From: JBKPRX01 sp046734795
GTDB taxonomy: Bacteria > Actinomycetota > Thermoleophilia > Gaiellales > Gaiellaceae
Assembly: GCA_046734795.1 (NCBI GenBank)
Contig: JBKPRX010000084.1
Location: forward strand, 1 to 5,884
Length of the DNA: 5,884 nt
Direction: 5' to 3'
Positions within the stretch are counted from its first letter, which is position 1. Each line of letters starts with the position of its first letter. Both the position numbers and the translations under genes were made by a program. The notes beneath the pieces were generated by a model, which did not search any database, was not told the origin of the DNA, and worked only from the letters and a program-made list of their open reading frames with translations. Shown here in pieces: positions 1 to 5,883 of the stretch.

Positions 1-1
1 C

Positions 2-664
2 GAGACGTTCCTCGTCGAGAAGGCGCGCGACTCGTTTCCGGAGGGTCTGACGGGCGAGCCGATCGACAAGATCGGCTACTTCGGGATGACGACGTGGAAC
101 CTCGTGTTCGACGACCTGCGCATCCCCGGCGACGCGATCCTCCAGACGCGCAGCACGCGGCCGCGCGGGGACGGCGGAGGCGCGGCCGGCGAAGGAGAGG
201 GGCGCGGCTTTCATCGCGCCGTCACCGGATTGAACGTCGCGCGGTGTCACACCGCAGCGCGTGCGGTCGGCCTCGCCCGAGGCGCGCTCGAGGACTCGCT
301 CGCGTACGTGCAGGACCGACGACAGTTCGGCCGGCCGATTGGCGACTTCCAGGCGATCCGCTTCAAGCTCGCCGACATGGCCGCGCAAGTCGAGGCCGCG
401 CGGCAGCTCTGGCAGTACGCAGCGCAGAAGCTCGACGACGGCGACGTCGGCGACCGCGAGGCGGCGATGGCGAAGCTCTTCGCGACGGAGATGGCGGTCC
501 GCGTCACCGGCGACGCACTGCAAATCCACGGTGGCAACGGCTACACGACCGAGCACGCGGTGGAGCGCTACTGGCGCGACGCGCGGCTGACGACGATCTT
601 CGAAGGCACCTCCGAGATCCAGCGGCGGATCATCTCCGACCGGTTGCTCGGCCGCGTGTCATGA
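2..664 (+). CDS. Acyl-CoA dehydrogenase, C-terminal part (5' end outside window)
   Basis: This is the C-terminal ~220 residues of an FAD-dependent acyl-CoA dehydrogenase, a cytosolic flavoenzyme that makes a 2,3-enoyl-CoA and passes electrons to electron-transfer flavoprotein. The reading frame is open from base 2, and in-frame homology (TFLVEKARDSF, then KIGYFGM and DLRIPGD) precedes the first ATG at 86, so that ATG is internal and the gene is truncated by the window edge. The C-terminal helical domain is clear: RRQFGRPIGDFQAIRFKLADMA, then QIHGGNGYTTEHAVERYWRD, then IFEGTSEIQRR. The Glu of FEGT (codon 602-604) aligns with the catalytic base of medium-chain-type enzymes. A Gly/Arg-rich stretch (143-196) is inserted before the usual EGRGF. 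The TGA stop overlaps the next ATG (ATGA, 661-664), implying translational coupling. The downstream hydratase, CoA-transferase and lyase suggest a short branched or dicarboxylic acyl-CoA substrate, perhaps methylsuccinyl-CoA, but this is inference. The family call is secure; the substrate is not. Confidence 0.95.
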   Translation, partial: ETFLVEKARDSFPEGLTGEPIDKIGYFGMTTWNLVFDDLRIPGDAILQTRSTRPRGDGGGAAGEGEGRGFHRAVTGLNVARCHTAARAVGLARGALEDSLAYVQDRRQFGRPIGDFQAIRFKLADMAAQVEAARQLWQYAAQKLDDGDVGDREAAMAKLFATEMAVRVTGDALQIHGGNGYTTEHAVERYWRDARLTTIFEGTSEIQRRIISDRLLGRVS

Positions 665-1143
665 GCATGCAGCAGCTCGTTCCGAACGCCGCGTACTTCG
701 AGGACTTCGAGGTCGGCGATCGTTACCGCCACTCGCGCGGCAAGACCGTGACCGACTTCGAGGTCGCGATCCTCTGCAACCTCGTGATGAACACTGCGCA
801 GGCCCACTTCAACGAGCACTCGATGATCGGCCGCGACTTCGGCGGGCAGCGTGTGAACTTCGGGGGGATCACGACCGCGCTCGTGATCGGCCTCGCGACG
901 CAGGACACCGCGGAACAGGCGCTCGCGGAGCTCGGCCTCGACGGGATCCGGCTCCGACGCCCAGTCGTGCTCGGCGACACGCTCTACGCACTGAGCGAAG
1001 TGCTGGCGAAGGACGACGCGGATCGCGACGACGCAGGCGTCGTGACGTTCCGCCACTTCGGCGTGAACCAGCGCGACGAGGTCGTCTTCGAAGGCACGCG
1101 CACGGTTCTCGTCAAGCGGCGCAGTCACTGGAATGCCGGCTGA
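661..1143 (+). CDS. MaoC-family enoyl-CoA hydratase (single hotdog domain)
   Basis: This encodes a 160-residue MaoC-type hydratase, expected to add water reversibly to an enoyl-CoA in the cytosol. The opening YFEDFEVGDRYRH (residues 12-24) is the family's typical N-terminal block. It is followed by the active-site region MNTAQAHFNEH (43-53), with N44 and H49 in the positions of the D-x4-H dyad of PhaJ-type hydratases. From memory, an NT-x-x-x-H variant is usual in the itaconyl/mesaconyl-CoA-type branch. FGGI (residues 66-69) and RRPVVLGDTLYALSEV (residues about 99-114) complete the hotdog fold. At 160 aa it is one domain, unlike the ~350-aa double-hotdog mesaconyl-CoA hydratases. ATG 661 overlaps the upstream stop by 4 bp; an ATG at 667 would shorten it by two residues, and neither has a convincing Shine-Dalgarno sequence, so coupled reinitiation is likely. 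The 3' end overlaps the next gene by 11 bp. Itaconyl-CoA or mesaconyl-CoA hydratase activity is plausible from context only. Confidence 0.92.
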   Translation: MSMQQLVPNAAYFEDFEVGDRYRHSRGKTVTDFEVAILCNLVMNTAQAHFNEHSMIGRDFGGQRVNFGGITTALVIGLATQDTAEQALAELGLDGIRLRRPVVLGDTLYALSEVLAKDDADRDDAGVVTFRHFGVNQRDEVVFEGTRTVLVKRRSHWNAG

Positions 1144-2350
1144 GGGTCCGCTCGCGGACGTCCGCGTGCTCGACCTGACGCGGATGCTTGCGGGGCCGTA
1201 TTGCACGATGCTCCTCGCGGATCTCGGCGCGGACGTCGTCAAGGTCGAGCCGCCCGGCGGCGACACGACGCGCCGAACGCCGCCCTTCCCGCCCGGGGAC
1301 GAGCTGAAGGCCTTCGGCGGCTACTTCGCGTCGATCAACCGCAACAAGCGCAGCATCGTCCTCGACCTGAAGACGGAAGCGGCGCGCGACGTGCTGACGA
1401 AGCTCGCCGAGGGCGCGGACGTCCTCGTCGAGAACTTTCGTCCGGGAGTGATGGAACGGCTCGGGCTCGCGTACGAGACGCTGCACGAGCGGAACCCGCG
1501 GCTCGTCTACGCGTCGGTCCGCGGCTTCGGCGACCCGCGCACCGGTGAGAGCCCGTACGCGCAGTGGCCTGCCTACGACGTGACGTCGCAGGCGTGGGGC
1601 GGCTTGATGGGCATCACCGGCACCGAGGACGGAAAGCCGGTCAAGACCGGGCCCGGCGTCGGCGACGTCTTTCCCGCGACGCTCTGTGCCGTCGGCGTGC
1701 TCGCGGCGTTGCATCACGCCGAGCGCACAGGCGAGGGTCAGTACGTCGACGTCTCGATGGTCGACGGGATCCTGTCGCTGTGCGAGCGGATCGTCTACCA
1801 GTACTCGTTCGGCGGCGAGGTGCCGCGCCCGGAAGGCAACGGGCATCCGCTACTTGCGCCGTTCGACCTCTTCGCGACGAGCGACGGTTGGGTCAGCATC
1901 GCCGCCCCCGCCGACAAGCAGTGGGCGACGCTCGTCGAGCTGATCGGCCGGCCGGAGCTCGCGCAGGACGAGCGCTTCAAGGTCGGCCCCACACGTGCGC
2001 GTCATGCACGTGAGGTGCGCGAGCTCGTCGGGGCGTGGACGAGCGCGCGGACGAGCGCCGAGGTGCTCGCCGTGCTCGGCGGCCACGTACCGGTCGCTCC
2101 TGTGAACTCCGTCGAGGATCTCTTCGCCGATCCGCACCCGCGCGCGCGAGAGATGCTCGTCGACGTCGAGCATCCCGGAACGCGCGAGCGAATGACGATC
2201 GCGGGCACGCCGATCAAGCTGACGGAGACGCCGAGCGGCGTCCGTCACCGCGCACCGCTCCTCGGCGAGCACACGGACGACGTCCTCGCGGAAGCTGGTT
2301 ATGACGCAGGAGAGATTGCCGCGCTCTACGCGGCCGGCGCGTTGGGCTAG
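1133..2350 (+). CDS. CaiB/BaiF (class III) CoA-transferase
   Basis: This 405-residue protein is a class III CoA-transferase. Such enzymes move CoA between two carboxylic acids in the cytosol, through an acyl-enzyme anhydride on a conserved Asp, without ATP. The family hallmarks appear in order: VLDLTRMLAGPYCTMLLADLG (12-32), KVEPPGGD (37-44), NRNKRSIVLDLK (69-80), ENFRPGVMERLGL (100-112), GQYVDVSMVDG (202-212), and the C-terminal PVAPVNSVEDLFADPHPRAR (320-339) and APLLGEHTDDVL (374-385). D211 (codon 1763-1765) aligns with the nucleophilic Asp169 of formyl-CoA transferase. The length is typical of transferases rather than the shorter alpha-methylacyl-CoA racemases, although racemases share the fold. 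ATG 1133 lies just before the conserved block and overlaps the hydratase gene by 11 bp; no strong ribosome binding site is seen, so translation is probably coupled. In this operon it likely activates the starting acid (itaconate-, mesaconate- or methylsuccinate-like), or shifts CoA within mesaconyl-CoA as Mct does. Family certain, substrate inferred. Confidence 0.95.
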   Translation: MPAEGPLADVRVLDLTRMLAGPYCTMLLADLGADVVKVEPPGGDTTRRTPPFPPGDELKAFGGYFASINRNKRSIVLDLKTEAARDVLTKLAEGADVLVENFRPGVMERLGLAYETLHERNPRLVYASVRGFGDPRTGESPYAQWPAYDVTSQAWGGLMGITGTEDGKPVKTGPGVGDVFPATLCAVGVLAALHHAERTGEGQYVDVSMVDGILSLCERIVYQYSFGGEVPRPEGNGHPLLAPFDLFATSDGWVSIAAPADKQWATLVELIGRPELAQDERFKVGPTRARHAREVRELVGAWTSARTSAEVLAVLGGHVPVAPVNSVEDLFADPHPRAREMLVDVEHPGTRERMTIAGTPIKLTETPSGVRHRAPLLGEHTDDVLAEAGYDAGEIAALYAAGALG

Positions 2351-2354
2351 CGAT

Positions 2355-2358
2355 AGGG
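2355..2358 (+). promoter_or_regulatory. Ribosome binding site for the CitE-like lyase
   Basis: AGGG ends seven bases before the GTG at 2366, within the 15-nt gap after the transferase stop. It is a modest Shine-Dalgarno match at good spacing, and it supports GTG 2366 as the start because the family's usual N-terminal RRSEL-type block follows within a few codons. Confidence 0.55.
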
Positions 2359-2365
2359 TCCGGCC

Positions 2366-3268
2366 GTGGCAGTGCGATTGAGGCGATCCGAGCTCTCGAC
2401 GCCGGCAAGCGAGGAGCGAATGATCCAGAGCGCGTCGCGCAGCGCTGCCGACCTCGTCTTCCTCGACCTCGAGGACGCGGTTGCCCCGAACGCGAAGGAC
2501 GCTGCGCGCGCGAAGGCCGTCGAGGCGCTGAACGAGATCGACTGGGGCACACGCACGCGCGCGGTGCGCATCAACGACGTCCGCACGGAGTGGGCATACC
2601 AGGACGTGATCGACGTCGTCACCGGCACGGGCGACAAGCTCGAGGTGTTGATCGTCCCGAAGGTGAAGGCGCCACGCGACGTCTGGTGGGTCGAGACGCT
2701 CCTCGAGCAGGTCGAGAGGAAGACGAAGCGCAAGACGCCCGTCGCGCTCGAGGTGTTGATCGAAGAAGCGGAAGCGCTCGCGTGCGTCGAAGAGATCGCG
2801 CGCTCGAGCCCGCGGCTCGAGACGCTCATTCTCGGGTTCGGCGACCTCTCCGCGTCGCTCGGCATGAGCTTGCACGCGGAGTACCCCGGCGATCGCTGGA
2901 ACTACGCCCGCGGCCGTGTAGTCGCGGCGGCGCGCGCCGCAGGCATCGAGGCGATCGACGGGCCGTACGCGAACTTCGGCGACGTCGAGGGCTACACCGA
3001 GGAGGCACGCCGCGCCGCGGTGCTCGGCTTCAGCGGCAAGTGGGCGATCCATCCGGCACAGATCGCACCCGCGAACGAGACGTTCTCGCCGCCGGCCGAC
3101 GACGTCGAGCGCGCACGCGCTCTCATCACCGCGATGCGCGAATCGGAGGAAGCGGGCGCGGGCGCAGCGACGTTCGACGGCGCGATGATCGACGCGGCTG
3201 TCGCGCGCGCCGCCGAGGTCGTGGTGGCGAAGGCGGACCTGATCGCCCAGTCGGCCGCGTCTCGTTAG
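2366..3268 (+). CDS. CitE/HpcH-family CoA-ester lyase (citramalyl- or malyl-CoA lyase type)
   Basis: This 300-residue protein belongs to the HpcH/HpaI-CitE TIM-barrel family of Mg2+-dependent lyases, which cleave 3-hydroxy-dicarboxyl-CoA thioesters such as malyl-, beta-methylmalyl- or citramalyl-CoA. It starts with RRSELSTPASEERMIQSA (6-23), followed by VFLDLEDAVAP (31-41) and the substrate-phosphate arginine region VRIND (67-71). Likely Mg2+ ligands are E133 in VLIEEAEAL (130-138) and D160 in GFGDLSASLG (157-166). The C-terminal GKWAIHPAQI (224-233) is a typical family signature. It is a free-standing enzyme: no citrate lyase alpha or gamma subunit gene is nearby, so it is not a CitE subunit of the citrate lyase complex. 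The GTG start is supported by AGGG seven bases upstream. It is the last gene of the operon and precedes a strong hairpin. By position it should do the final C-C cleavage, giving acetyl-CoA + pyruvate (citramalyl-CoA) or propionyl-CoA + glyoxylate (beta-methylmalyl-CoA); the sequence alone does not decide. Confidence 0.92.
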   Translation: MAVRLRRSELSTPASEERMIQSASRSAADLVFLDLEDAVAPNAKDAARAKAVEALNEIDWGTRTRAVRINDVRTEWAYQDVIDVVTGTGDKLEVLIVPKVKAPRDVWWVETLLEQVERKTKRKTPVALEVLIEEAEALACVEEIARSSPRLETLILGFGDLSASLGMSLHAEYPGDRWNYARGRVVAAARAAGIEAIDGPYANFGDVEGYTEEARRAAVLGFSGKWAIHPAQIAPANETFSPPADDVERARALITAMRESEEAGAGAATFDGAMIDAAVARAAEVVVAKADLIAQSAASR

Positions 3269-3295
3269 ATCCAGCCGCCGTTTCCGAAGAACCGA

Positions 3296-3325
3296 GGCCG
3301 GGCAAGACCGCGCTCTTGCCCGGCC
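3296..3325. terminator. Probable bidirectional terminator hairpin between convergent operons
   Basis: A perfect inverted repeat has a left arm GGCCGGGCAAGA (3296-3307), a 6-nt loop CCGCGC, and a right arm TCTTGCCCGGCC (3314-3325). It sits in the 73-bp gap between the stop of the lyase gene (3268) and the stop of the acyl-CoA ligase gene on the other strand (3342), where a shared terminator is expected. No real T-tract follows on either strand: only a mixed TTCGTTCCTCG on the + side and TTCTTCGG on the - side. Such U-poor hairpins are common in high-GC bacteria. Function is inferred from position and symmetry. Confidence 0.75.
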
Positions 3326-3341
3326 GGAGTTCGTTCCTCGA

Positions 3342-4871
3342 TTAGAAGAGTGGCTTGCCGAAGTCGAGCTCGCGGAGGGGGCCCTTCAGCACCTTCCCGT
3401 TTGGATTGCGCGGCAGCGGCTCGTCGCGAATCGCAACGAACTGCGGCACCTTGAAGTCGGCGATCTGCGTCCGCGCATGCTCGACTACCGCTGCCGGATC
3501 GACCGCCTGGCCGGGCAGCGGGACGATCACGGCGCCGACCTTCTCGCCCATCATCGAGTCCGGCACGCCGACGACGGCCACCTCGCCGACGCCCGGCGCG
3601 CCGATCAGCGCGTTCTCGACCTCGACGCAGTACACGTTCTCGCCGCCGCGATTGACCATGTCCTTGATCCGGTCCATCACGTAGACGAGGCCTTCGTCGT
3701 CCACGCGACCGACGTCGCCGGTGTGCAGCCAGTGATCGACGAACGTGTTCGTGGTCGCTTCGGGCTTGTTCCAGTAGCCGGCGCAGACGTTCTGGCCGCG
3801 GATGAGGATCTCGCCGATGCCCGTCTCCGGGTCGGCATCACCGATCGCGATCTCGCAGTGCGGCGCAGCGAATCCAACGGTGTCGGCGTGATCCGGAGCC
3901 CACTCGTGCGGCAGGAACGTCGCGATCGACGTGGACTCGGTCAACCCGAAGCCGTTGCCGACCCGCGCGTTCTCGAACTTCTCCATGATCTGGTGGACGA
4001 GCGCGGGCGCGATCGGAGCTCCGCCGTAGGTCGCCCAACGCACGCCTGCGACCTTCTCGGGCGTGAAGTCCGGATGGTTGAGGATGTAGTAGTAGATCGC
4101 CGGCACGGCGATGCAGCCGGTGATCCGCTCGTCGACGATCGTGCGGATCATCCGCGGGCCGTCGAAGCCGACGTCGATCACGACGCCGCCGCCGAGCCGC
4201 AGCGCCACGAGCGACTGGCTGTGGCAGCCAGTGACGTGGAAGAGCGGCACCACGACGAGCGTGCGGTAGTCGCGCCCGAGGTCGCGCGGCAGGTCGACCA
4301 CGCGTAGCGCGGTCTCGACGTTCGCGAGCACGTTCTCGTGCGTGTGCATCGCGCCCTTCGGAAAGCCGGTCGTGCCGCTCGTATAGAAGATCGCCGCGAC
4401 GTCCTTCAACGTCGCGCCTTCGTGCAGGTACGGCTCGCCGTCGGGCAATGCTGTTCCGGGCACGAACACGTACGAGCTACCGGAGTCGTCGAGGACGTAC
4501 TGCGCTTCCGCGTCCGTGAAGCGCGTGTTCACGGGCACGACGACTCCGCCGGCCATGAGGATCCCGAAGAACGCAACGAGCCACTCGTTGCAGTTCGGCA
4601 GTCGGATCGCGACCCGGTCGCCGGGAGAGATGCCCTCCTTGCGCAGCCCGCCGGCGACGCGGGCACCGCGATCCCACAGCTCTTGGTAGCTGACCCGATC
4701 GCCGTCGACTTCGGCCAGCGCCTCCGCGTCGGGATCGCGCTCGACGCTCTCGCGGAACATCGCGACGATCGACGAGTGGAGGTTCTTGAAACGACGAACG
4801 CCGTTCTCGTCGATTTCGACCTCAGAGACGTCGAACGGATTTGCGCCTCTAGACGGCGCTGCGATCGCCAC
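3342..4871 (-). CDS. AMP-forming acyl-CoA synthetase (class I adenylate-forming ligase)
   Basis: This 509-residue enzyme adenylates a carboxylic acid with ATP and then forms the CoA thioester. All core motifs are present: the P-loop YTSGTTGFPKG (163-173), YGGAPI (282-287), GNGFGLTES (305-313), WLHTGDVGRV (381-390) with the ribose-binding D386, the hinge region DRIKDMVNRGGENVY (400-414), and the C-terminal PRNPNGKVLK (487-496), whose K493 is the adenylation lysine. No signal peptide or membrane segment is seen. The N-terminal half is compact: only about 33 residues separate SGSS (130-133) from the P-loop, fewer than in many long-chain acyl-CoA ligases. The start is a GTG preceded by GGGGGAGG with a 6-nt spacer, which strongly supports 4871 although it overlaps the upstream hydrolase gene by 23 bp. 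No peptidyl-carrier or reductase domain is fused. The substrate is unknown; the coupled hydrolase suggests an acid released from an ester or lactone. A general fatty or aromatic acid CoA ligase is the alternative. Confidence 0.95.
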   Translation of the reverse strand: MAIAAPSRGANPFDVSEVEIDENGVRRFKNLHSSIVAMFRESVERDPDAEALAEVDGDRVSYQELWDRGARVAGGLRKEGISPGDRVAIRLPNCNEWLVAFFGILMAGGVVVPVNTRFTDAEAQYVLDDSGSSYVFVPGTALPDGEPYLHEGATLKDVAAIFYTSGTTGFPKGAMHTHENVLANVETALRVVDLPRDLGRDYRTLVVVPLFHVTGCHSQSLVALRLGGGVVIDVGFDGPRMIRTIVDERITGCIAVPAIYYYILNHPDFTPEKVAGVRWATYGGAPIAPALVHQIMEKFENARVGNGFGLTESTSIATFLPHEWAPDHADTVGFAAPHCEIAIGDADPETGIGEILIRGQNVCAGYWNKPEATTNTFVDHWLHTGDVGRVDDEGLVYVMDRIKDMVNRGGENVYCVEVENALIGAPGVGEVAVVGVPDSMMGEKVGAVIVPLPGQAVDPAAVVEHARTQIADFKVPQFVAIRDEPLPRNPNGKVLKGPLRELDFGKPLF

Positions 4872-5883
4872 TGGTCGCCTCCCCCGTCGCCGTTGCCGCC
4901 ATCTCGTACGTTCCCTGCTGCGCGAAGAAGTCGCGCGGGTTCCGCATCAGGATCTGCTCGATGTCGTCGTCGCTCACGCCGCGCTCGCGCAGACCCGGCA
5001 GCACACCGTTGTGGATGTATGCGTAGTTCCAGCGCGGGAGCAGCGTGTCGACCTCTTCCTTCGAGAACCAGTCGATGAAGCTCGCCTTGTCGTGCGAGAG
5101 CATCAGCCGATCCGCGTAGCCGCGCTTGCAGAGCTCTGCAAGCGTGTCGAGCTGGTCGTCGAGCGGCACCACGAAGTCGATCCCGCAGCGGTCCCAGCCG
5201 ACGTACGTCCCGTTCTCGATCAGCCGCTCGAGATACTCGAGGTCGGTCGTCTCGTTCGAGTGGCCGATCATCACGCGGTTCATGTCCACGCCGTACTCCA
5301 TCAGGATCTTTTGTTGCGCTAGGCCCTGCTGCGTCTGCGCGTGGGTATGAGTGCAGATGACGGTGCCGGTCTTCACATGGACGCGCGCAATCGAACGCGC
5401 CACGCGCTCGACGTCTTCAGTCATCCCTTGTGCATCGGTGACGATCTTCAGCACCGCCGCCTTGATGCCGGTGTTCGCGATTCCGACCGTTACGTCGCGC
5501 TCGAAGAGCGCGTCGAGCGGGGCATCACCGTCGTCGAAGACCTTCCCCGGCCCGTGGTAGTGGAACGGGAACGGCAGCTCGTTGTACGTGTAGATGCCGG
5601 TCGCGAACATGACGTTGAGACCGGTGCCGTCGACGATCCTCGCGACGAGCTCCGGATCGCGTCCTAGTCCGGGCACTGTCATGTCCAGGATCGTGTCGAC
5701 GCCTGCCTGCTTCAGCTTCGTGAGCCGCTCGCGGGCGTCGGCAAACTCCGCCTCTGCGTCGTAGCCCTGCCAGTGAGGCCAGTTGCCGTGCCACGCCAGG
5801 ATCTCGGTCCGGATGATGACGTGCTCGTGCATGAGGACGACGCCGAGGTCGTCGACGTCGATCTCGCCGCTGGTGGTAGGCAC
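4849..5883 (-). CDS. Phosphotriesterase-related metallohydrolase (possible lactonase; 5' end may lie outside window)
   Basis: This encodes about 344 residues of a phosphotriesterase-family amidohydrolase, a TIM barrel with a binuclear metal site. Numbering from the GTG at 5883, all expected ligands are visible: H19 and H21 in LMHEH (17-21), the carboxylated lysine K146 in GIKAAVLKIVT (139-149), H179 in ICTHTHA (176-182), H208 in MIGHSNETTD (205-214) and D265 in MLSHDKAS (261-268). Family members hydrolyse lactones, esters or organophosphates. Many natural ones are lactonases, and phosphotriesterase activity is usually incidental. No signal peptide is seen, so a cytosolic site is likely. TSGEIDVDDLG before HEH is the usual N-terminal strand, so little is missing, but the GTG at the window edge has no visible ribosome binding site and the true start could be a few codons further out. 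The last ~15 residues (about 330-344) are low-complexity, Ala/Thr/Gly-rich, and overlap the ligase start. Operon partnership with the ligase suggests hydrolysis followed by CoA activation. The substrate is unknown. Confidence 0.9.
   Translation of the reverse strand: MPTTSGEIDVDDLGVVLMHEHVIIRTEILAWHGNWPHWQGYDAEAEFADARERLTKLKQAGVDTILDMTVPGLGRDPELVARIVDGTGLNVMFATGIYTYNELPFPFHYHGPGKVFDDGDAPLDALFERDVTVGIANTGIKAAVLKIVTDAQGMTEDVERVARSIARVHVKTGTVICTHTHAQTQQGLAQQKILMEYGVDMNRVMIGHSNETTDLEYLERLIENGTYVGWDRCGIDFVVPLDDQLDTLAELCKRGYADRLMLSHDKASFIDWFSKEEVDTLLPRWNYAYIHNGVLPGLRERGVSDDDIEQILMRNPRDFFAQQGTYEMAATATGEATSGDRSAV
4878..4885 (-). promoter_or_regulatory. Strong Shine-Dalgarno sequence for the acyl-CoA ligase, inside the hydrolase gene
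   Basis: Read on the - strand, GGGGGAGG is followed by six bases (CGACCA) and then GTG at 4871-4869. The GGAGG core is a full anti-16S match at good spacing and decides the ligase start. Because it lies within the last codons of the hydrolase gene, ribosomes can reach the ligase start both by independent initiation and by coupling to the upstream stop at 4851-4849. Confidence 0.8.

Noticed and set aside
94..660. In-frame upstream extension of the hydratase from ATG 94, giving a 349-residue protein
   Set aside because: The first ~189 residues are an Arg/Ala-rich out-of-frame reading of the acyl-CoA dehydrogenase. The family N-terminus matches the ATG at 661, which also makes a 4-bp stop/start overlap.
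568..1846. Two antisense open frames (568-1266 and 1112-1846, - strand)
   Set aside because: They oppose the well-supported dehydrogenase, hydratase and transferase genes, and their translations show only GC-rich shadow composition.
2351..2365. A promoter between the transferase and lyase genes
   Set aside because: The gap is only 15 nt and holds just a Shine-Dalgarno-like AGGG, so there is no room for a separate -10/-35 pair outside coding sequence.
1850..3052. 400-codon open frame on the - strand
   Set aside because: It runs antisense across the transferase, the gap and the lyase gene, is rich in Arg and Ala with no recognisable motif, and long antisense frames are expected in DNA of this GC content.
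2366..3268. Citrate lyase beta subunit (citE) as the name of the lyase
   Set aside because: No citrate lyase alpha, gamma or accessory genes are nearby, and the MaoC/CaiB context fits a free-standing acyl-CoA lyase.
3477..5078. Open frames on the + strand (3477-4307 and 4338-5078) antisense to the ligase and hydrolase
   Set aside because: The - strand frames carry complete adenylate-forming and phosphotriesterase-family motifs; the + strand translations are Arg/Asp/Val-rich with no family motif.
4849..5883. Calling the metallohydrolase a true organophosphate-degrading phosphotriesterase
   Set aside because: Metal ligands are shared by the whole family, most of which are lactonases or of unknown function. 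Nothing in the sequence or context points to organophosphates.
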